NCBI GenBank assembly: GCA_021413665.1 | Contig: JAIOPW010000491.1 | Span: forward strand, 1-7,012 | DNA length: 7,012 nt | Source of the DNA: Rhodocyclales bacterium | Lineage (GTDB): Bacteria; Pseudomonadota; Gammaproteobacteria; Burkholderiales; Rhodocyclaceae | Direction of reading: 5' to 3' | Part shown: piece by piece, positions 6,513 to 7,012 of the stretch | How the letters are laid out: every line of letters starts with the position of its first letter | Numbering within the stretch: position 1 is the stretch's first letter | Made by a program: the position numbers and the translations under genes | The notes under the pieces: generated by a model | Told to the model about the DNA's origin: nothing | Seen by the model: the letters and a program-made list of their open reading frames with translations, nothing else | Databases searched by the model: none

Positions 6513-7012
6513 ATGGACCCTTCCAGTAGACCCGGCCTGATCGAACGCCTTACCGCGCTGCTGTTGCGCGAACCCGAAGACCGCGAACAACTCCTCGAAT
6601 TGCTGCACGGCGCCTTCGAGCGCCACCTGATGGACGCCGATGCGCTGTCGATCATCGAAGGCGCGCTTTCGGTCGCAGACATGGCGGTGCGCGACATCAT
6701 GGTGCCGCGCGCGCAGATGGACGTGATCGACATCAACGACACGCCCGAACAGATCGTCGAAGTGGTGCTCGAAACCGCGCACTCGCGCTTCCCCGCCATC
6801 GGCGAGAGCAAGGACGACGTGCTCGGCATCCTGCTCGCCAAGGATCTGCTGCGCTACTTCGCCGGCAAGGAATTCGACCTGCGCGACACGCTGCGTCCAG
6901 CGATCTTCATCCCCGAATCGAAGCGGCTCAATGTCCTGCTGCGCGAGTTCCGTGCCTCGCGCAACCACATGGCGATCGTCGTGGACGAATATGGCGGCGT
7001 CGCCGGCCTGGT
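6513..7012 (+). CDS. corC: CorC/HlyC-family CBS-domain protein (partial, runs off right edge)
   Basis: The first 166 codons are present. Members of this family (CorC, often called hemolysin-like or magnesium/cobalt efflux protein) are cytoplasmic proteins with a CBS pair and a CorC_HlyC C-terminal domain. The link to CorA-dependent Mg/Co efflux is known from enterics. The visible part has an acidic helical N-terminus (residues 8-50) and the family motif VRDIMVPRAQM (59-69). The first CBS domain follows to about residue 115, and the second reaches NHMAIVVDEYGG at the edge. The ATG lies 2 nt after the ybeY stop with no clear Shine-Dalgarno, so coupling to ybeY is likely. In proteobacteria lnt commonly follows; that gene would lie outside the window. 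Confidence 0.92.
   Translation, partial: MDPSSRPGLIERLTALLLREPEDREQLLELLHGAFERHLMDADALSIIEGALSVADMAVRDIMVPRAQMDVIDINDTPEQIVEVVLETAHSRFPAIGESKDDVLGILLAKDLLRYFAGKEFDLRDTLRPAIFIPESKRLNVLLREFRASRNHMAIVVDEYGGVAGL

Overview
The window looks like chromosomal DNA from a GC-rich proteobacterium, most likely a betaproteobacterium (a Rhodocyclales-like relative is a guess). The evidence is the co-directional block miaB - phoH/ybeZ - ybeY - corC, the general codon and GC character, and the protein sequences themselves. It divides into an ordinary housekeeping half on the right and a less ordinary half on the left.

Left half, all on the minus strand and read from right to left. queC (7-cyano-7-deazaguanine synthase) is followed by a YeeE/YedE-family sulfur-compound permease with the three conserved cysteines of that family. 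A non-coding gap of about 225 bp follows. Next comes the most unusual gene of the window, a secreted, cysteine-free protein made of 12 tandem 25-residue repeats in which about one residue in three is methionine. It ends in a Lys/Ala/Gly-rich tail with 11-residue periodicity. Downstream of it, after 83 bp holding two stem-loops, starts another exported protein that runs off the left edge. I recognise no family for either exported protein.

Right half, plus strand. miaB diverges from queC across a 76 bp gap with a perfect TATAAT box. After miaB come phoH (ybeZ), ybeY and corC, spaced by 3 nt, a 26 nt overlap and 2 nt, so they look like one operon for RNA maturation plus a CBS-domain protein. phoH carries an apparent one-base deletion near position 5978. 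In the sequence as given this removes the normal PhoH C-terminus and joins its frame directly to ybeY.

The genes flanking the divergent promoter both act on the tRNA anticodon loop: QueC leads to queuosine at position 34 and MiaB makes ms2i6A at position 37. The Met-rich repeat protein, near a sulfur-compound permease and next to a second exported protein, is the best candidate for undescribed biology. Possible roles (soft-metal binding, oxidant scavenging by methionine, or a structural/surface protein) are inference only.
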